Of a stretch of 64,000 nt of DNA, positions 61,501 to 64,000 are shown one piece after another; the first letter of the stretch is position 1; each line of letters begins with the position of its first letter. Position numbers and translations under genes: made by a program. Below the pieces are notes generated by a model. That model saw only the letters and a program-made list of their open reading frames with translations. It made no database searches and was not told the origin of the DNA. The stretch is from Mycocentrospora acerina (lineage: Eukaryota > Ascomycota > Dothideomycetes > Pleosporales): assembly GCA_022701365.1 (NCBI GenBank), contig JAKUHH010000250.1, forward strand, positions 124,001-188,000, read 5' to 3'.

Positions 61501-64000
61501 ATGAGAATGCAGGCACTTCTTCGAGCACAGTCGCTCGCTGCGGGCAGTCTTCGCAGCTCTGCCTGGTCGGCGTCTCGAACATGCACTCGATGCGCTCTCT
61601 CGACCGTCGCGGCGTCGCGCACACCTTACACAAACGGCGCCAAGACGGACACGTGGATTGGCAGCCAGAGGACACACGGGCAGCGCAGATGGCAGTCTGT
61701 GGCTGCGCAAGTGTACGTACACGGCAGCACTGCACTTTGCACTCTGCACTCTGCATTCTTCACCCTTCACCCTTCACCCCACACTCTGCACCCTATATTC
61801 TATACCCTCAACATGATACCCTACATCCTACAGCTTATGCCCTACAACCAACACCCTACTACCTATACTATATAACCTACATCCTACATCCTACACACTA
61901 TACCTTATACCCTGCGGCGGCGAGTGGGGGGCAATAGAGGCCAAAAATGATAACAGAGGGCAACAGAGGGCTAATGCAAACTGTGCAGACTCGAGCAGGC
62001 CAAAGAGGACCCGTCCGCGTTGACACAAGAGAAGATTGTTGAGAACCTCGACCCCGTCGAGTTTGAGCGGCTGTCGAGAGTCCGGAACATTGGTATCGCC
62101 GCGCACATTGACTCGGGCAAGACAACGGCCACAGAGCGTGTTCTCTTCTACACGGGCCGCATCAATGCTATCCACGAGGTGCGAGGCAAGGACGCCGTGG
62201 GCGCCAAGATGGACTCGATGGACCTCGAGCGCGAGAAGGGCATCACTATCCAGTCTGCCGCCACCTTTGCCGACTGGGTCAAGAAGAACGACGAGGGCAA
62301 GGAGGAGAGGTTCCACATCAACTTGATTGACACCCCTGGCCATATCGACTTTACTATTGAGGTGGAGCGGGCGCTGCGAGTGCTCGATGGCGCAGTCATG
62401 ATTCTCTGTGCTGTCAGTGGCGTGCAGAGTCAGACCATCACAGTCGACAGGCAGATGAGGAGATACAATATTCCCAGGATCTCGTTTGTCAACAAGATGG
62501 ACCGCATGGGTGCCAACCCGTGGAAGGCCGTGGAGCAGATCAACCAGAAGCTCAGGATCCCTGCGGCGGCCATCCAGGTCCCGATTGGGCGTGAAGACGG
62601 CTTCTTGGGCGTGGTCGACCTGATTAGGATGAAGGCCATCTACAACGAGGGCGAAAAGGGTGAAATTATCAGGGAAACCGACGAGATTCCAGAAGACCTC
62701 GTGGAGCTGTGCAAGGAGAAGAGGCAGGAGCTTATTGAGAAGCTGGCTGACGTCGACGACGAGATTGCCGAGATCTTCTTGGACGAGCAGGAGCCGACTA
62801 TTTTGCAGATCAAGGCCGCCATTCGACGAGCAACCATTGCTCTCAAGTTCACGCCCGTCGTCATGGGCTCTGCGCTTGCTGACAAGTCCGTCCAACCGAT
62901 GCTCGACGCCGTCTGCGACTACCTGCCCAACCCCGCCGAAGTCGAGAATATTGCGCTGGACAAGAGGCGAAAGGAAGCCCCCGTCAAGCTGGTCTCGTAC
63001 AACTCTCTGCCGTTTGTCGGTCTGGCCTTCAAGCTTGAGGAGAGTAACTTTGGACAGCTGACGTACATCCGTGTGTACCAAGGTACTCTGAAGAAGGGCA
63101 TGTATGTGTTCAACGCGAGATCAGACAAGAAGGTCCGCATCCCGAAGATTGTGCGCATGCACTCGAACGAAATGGAGGAAGTGCAGGAGATTGGCGCTGG
63201 AGAGATCTGCGCCGTGTTTGGTGTCGACTGCGCTTCAGGCGACACCTTCACTGATGGCAGTCTGGGATACACCATGGTAAGCTTCCTACTCTATGCATGA
63301 CAATACAACACTGACTGTCCAGACATCCATGTTCGTCCCCGAAGCCGTCATCTCCCTCTCCATCAAGCCCAAGCACACCAAGGACACGCCCAACTTCAGC
63401 AAAGCCATGAACCGTTTCACGCGCGAGGACCCCACCTTCCGCGTCCACGTCGATGCCGAGTCGCAGGAAACCGTCATCTCCGGCATGGGCGAACTCCATC
63501 TCGACATCTACGTCGAGCGCATGCGCCGTGAATACCGCGTCGAGTGCGAAACCGGACAGCCCCAAGTCGCGTACCGTGAAACGCTCACCAAGCGCGTCAA
63601 CTTTGACCACACATTCAAGAAGCAGAGCGGTGGATCTGGTGACTATGCGCGAGTCGTTGGCTGGATGGAGCCCCTGGAAGCGCTCGCCGACAACAAATTC
63701 GAGCAGCAAATTTCCGGCGGCACCATTTCAGAAAAGTTCCTCTTCGCCTGCGAAAAGGGCTTCATCGCGTCGACGACAAAGGGCCCCCTCCTTGGCCACC
63801 GCGTCCTCGGCACCTCCATGGTCATCAACGATGGCGCCACCCACGCCGTCGACTCCTCGGAACTCGCCTTCAAAATGGCCACCCAGCAAGCCTTCCGCAA
63901 GGCCTTCACCGCCGGCGCCCCCCAGGTCCTCGAACCCCTCATGAAAACCACAATCACCGCCCCCAACGAATTCCAAGGCTCCGTCGTCGGCCTCCTCAAC
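61501..64000 (+). CDS. MEF1: Mitochondrial translation elongation factor G1 (3'-partial)
   Basis: Exons 61501-61712, 61989-63276 and 63323 to the window end; introns of 276 nt (5' GTACGT) and 46 nt (branch CTGAC). The gene is truncated by the window, with about 725 residues visible. The N-terminus is rich in Arg, Ser and Ala without acidic residues, a mitochondrial presequence. GTPase motifs: A-H-I-D-S-G-K-T-T (about residue 108), the switch E-K-G-I-T-I-Q-S-A-A, D-T-P-G-H and N-K-M-D. Later segments G-M-G-E-L-H-L-D-I-Y and A-Y-R-E-T are domain III-IV hallmarks. It drives translocation of peptidyl-tRNA on mitochondrial ribosomes. The ATG at 61507 is an alternative start. Intron 1 carries the heptamer array. 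Confidence 0.95.
61728..61916. repeat. Degenerate 7-bp array (27 units) inside MEF1 intron 1
   Basis: Starting at 61728, consecutive heptamers hold phase for 189 bp: CACTGCA, CTTTGCA, CTCTGCA, CTCTGCA, TTCTTCA, CCCTTCA, CCCTTCA, ... CCCTACA, TCCTACA, ... CCTTATA, CCCTGCG. The best consensus is CCCTACA. Units differ by substitution and no indel breaks the phase. Confidence 0.9.

Noticed and set aside
61891..63081. 396-codon minus-strand frame
   Set aside because: It lies fully opposite MEF1, whose GTPase motifs are unmistakable; a codon-bias shadow.
1..64000. tRNA and rRNA genes
   Set aside because: I looked for T-loop (GGTTCRANNCC) type sequences and cloverleaf arms by eye and found none; a covariance-model scan would be decisive.
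1..64000. Transposons
   Set aside because: No reverse transcriptase, integrase or transposase motifs and no long terminal or inverted repeats were seen; AT-rich blocks may hide decayed ones.
1..64000. Secondary-metabolite cluster around the methyltransferase or the peroxidase
   Set aside because: No backbone enzyme (PKS, NRPS, terpene synthase) and the two genes are 25 kb apart with housekeeping genes between.

Overview
The window looks like chromosomal DNA of a filamentous ascomycete (Pezizomycotina), most likely a dothideomycete close to Pleosporales. Most multi-exon genes have short GT-AG introns (about 46-119 nt) with CTAAC or CTGAC type branch sites. The gene content fits: a CON-6 type conidiation protein, an AA1-like (Alt a 1 family) secreted protein, the alpha-aminoadipate lysine enzyme LYS12, a heme-thiolate peroxidase, a NACHT-ankyrin NLR and a DUF8004-type protein. 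No tRNA, rRNA, CRISPR array or intact transposon was seen. The assignment rests on recognised families, not on a search.

Layout, 0-16.6 kb: the 3' part of a membrane protein, a large RING protein with a 12-copy octapeptide repeat, a dead NLR gene, a small RING-H2 gene inside AT-rich DNA, an unrecognised 778-residue protein and a small coiled-coil protein. 17-29.3 kb: an FBXO31-like F-box gene, a DUF1769 gene converging on LYS12, a relic-bearing gap, con-6, a 37-residue zinc-ribbon gene, a methyltransferase and a five-exon unknown gene. 29.9-36.9 kb: a WDR68/DCAF7-type WD40 gene and a phosphopantetheine adenylyltransferase gene diverge from a promoter holding a 10-bp C-tract array, followed by an F-box-like gene.

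36.9-49.2 kb: a 1.9-kb block crowded with unrelated short tandem repeats, a three-exon Myb/SANT-like gene, the AA1-like gene, an unknown minus-strand gene and a DUF8004-type gene. 49.2-64 kb: gene-poor DNA broken by a heme-thiolate peroxidase with a GC-AG intron, a four-exon SelW/Rdx gene, a Ser/Ala-rich probable GPI protein, a disordered Pro/Ala/Lys-rich protein, and the mitochondrial translation factor MEF1, which runs off the right end and carries a 27-copy degenerate heptamer array in its first intron.

There is no operon or biosynthetic cluster; housekeeping genes (LYS12, WDR68, PPAT, MEF1) are mixed with accessory and secreted ones. The strongest unusual signals are the NLR pseudogene, whose eight in-frame stops can all be explained by C-to-T changes while its introns stay readable, the octapeptide repeat, the helix-phased G4/i-motif array in the WDR68-PPAT promoter, and the heptamer array in MEF1. 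Exon structures were worked out by eye from reading frame and splice signals; in every complete multi-exon gene the exon lengths sum to a multiple of three.
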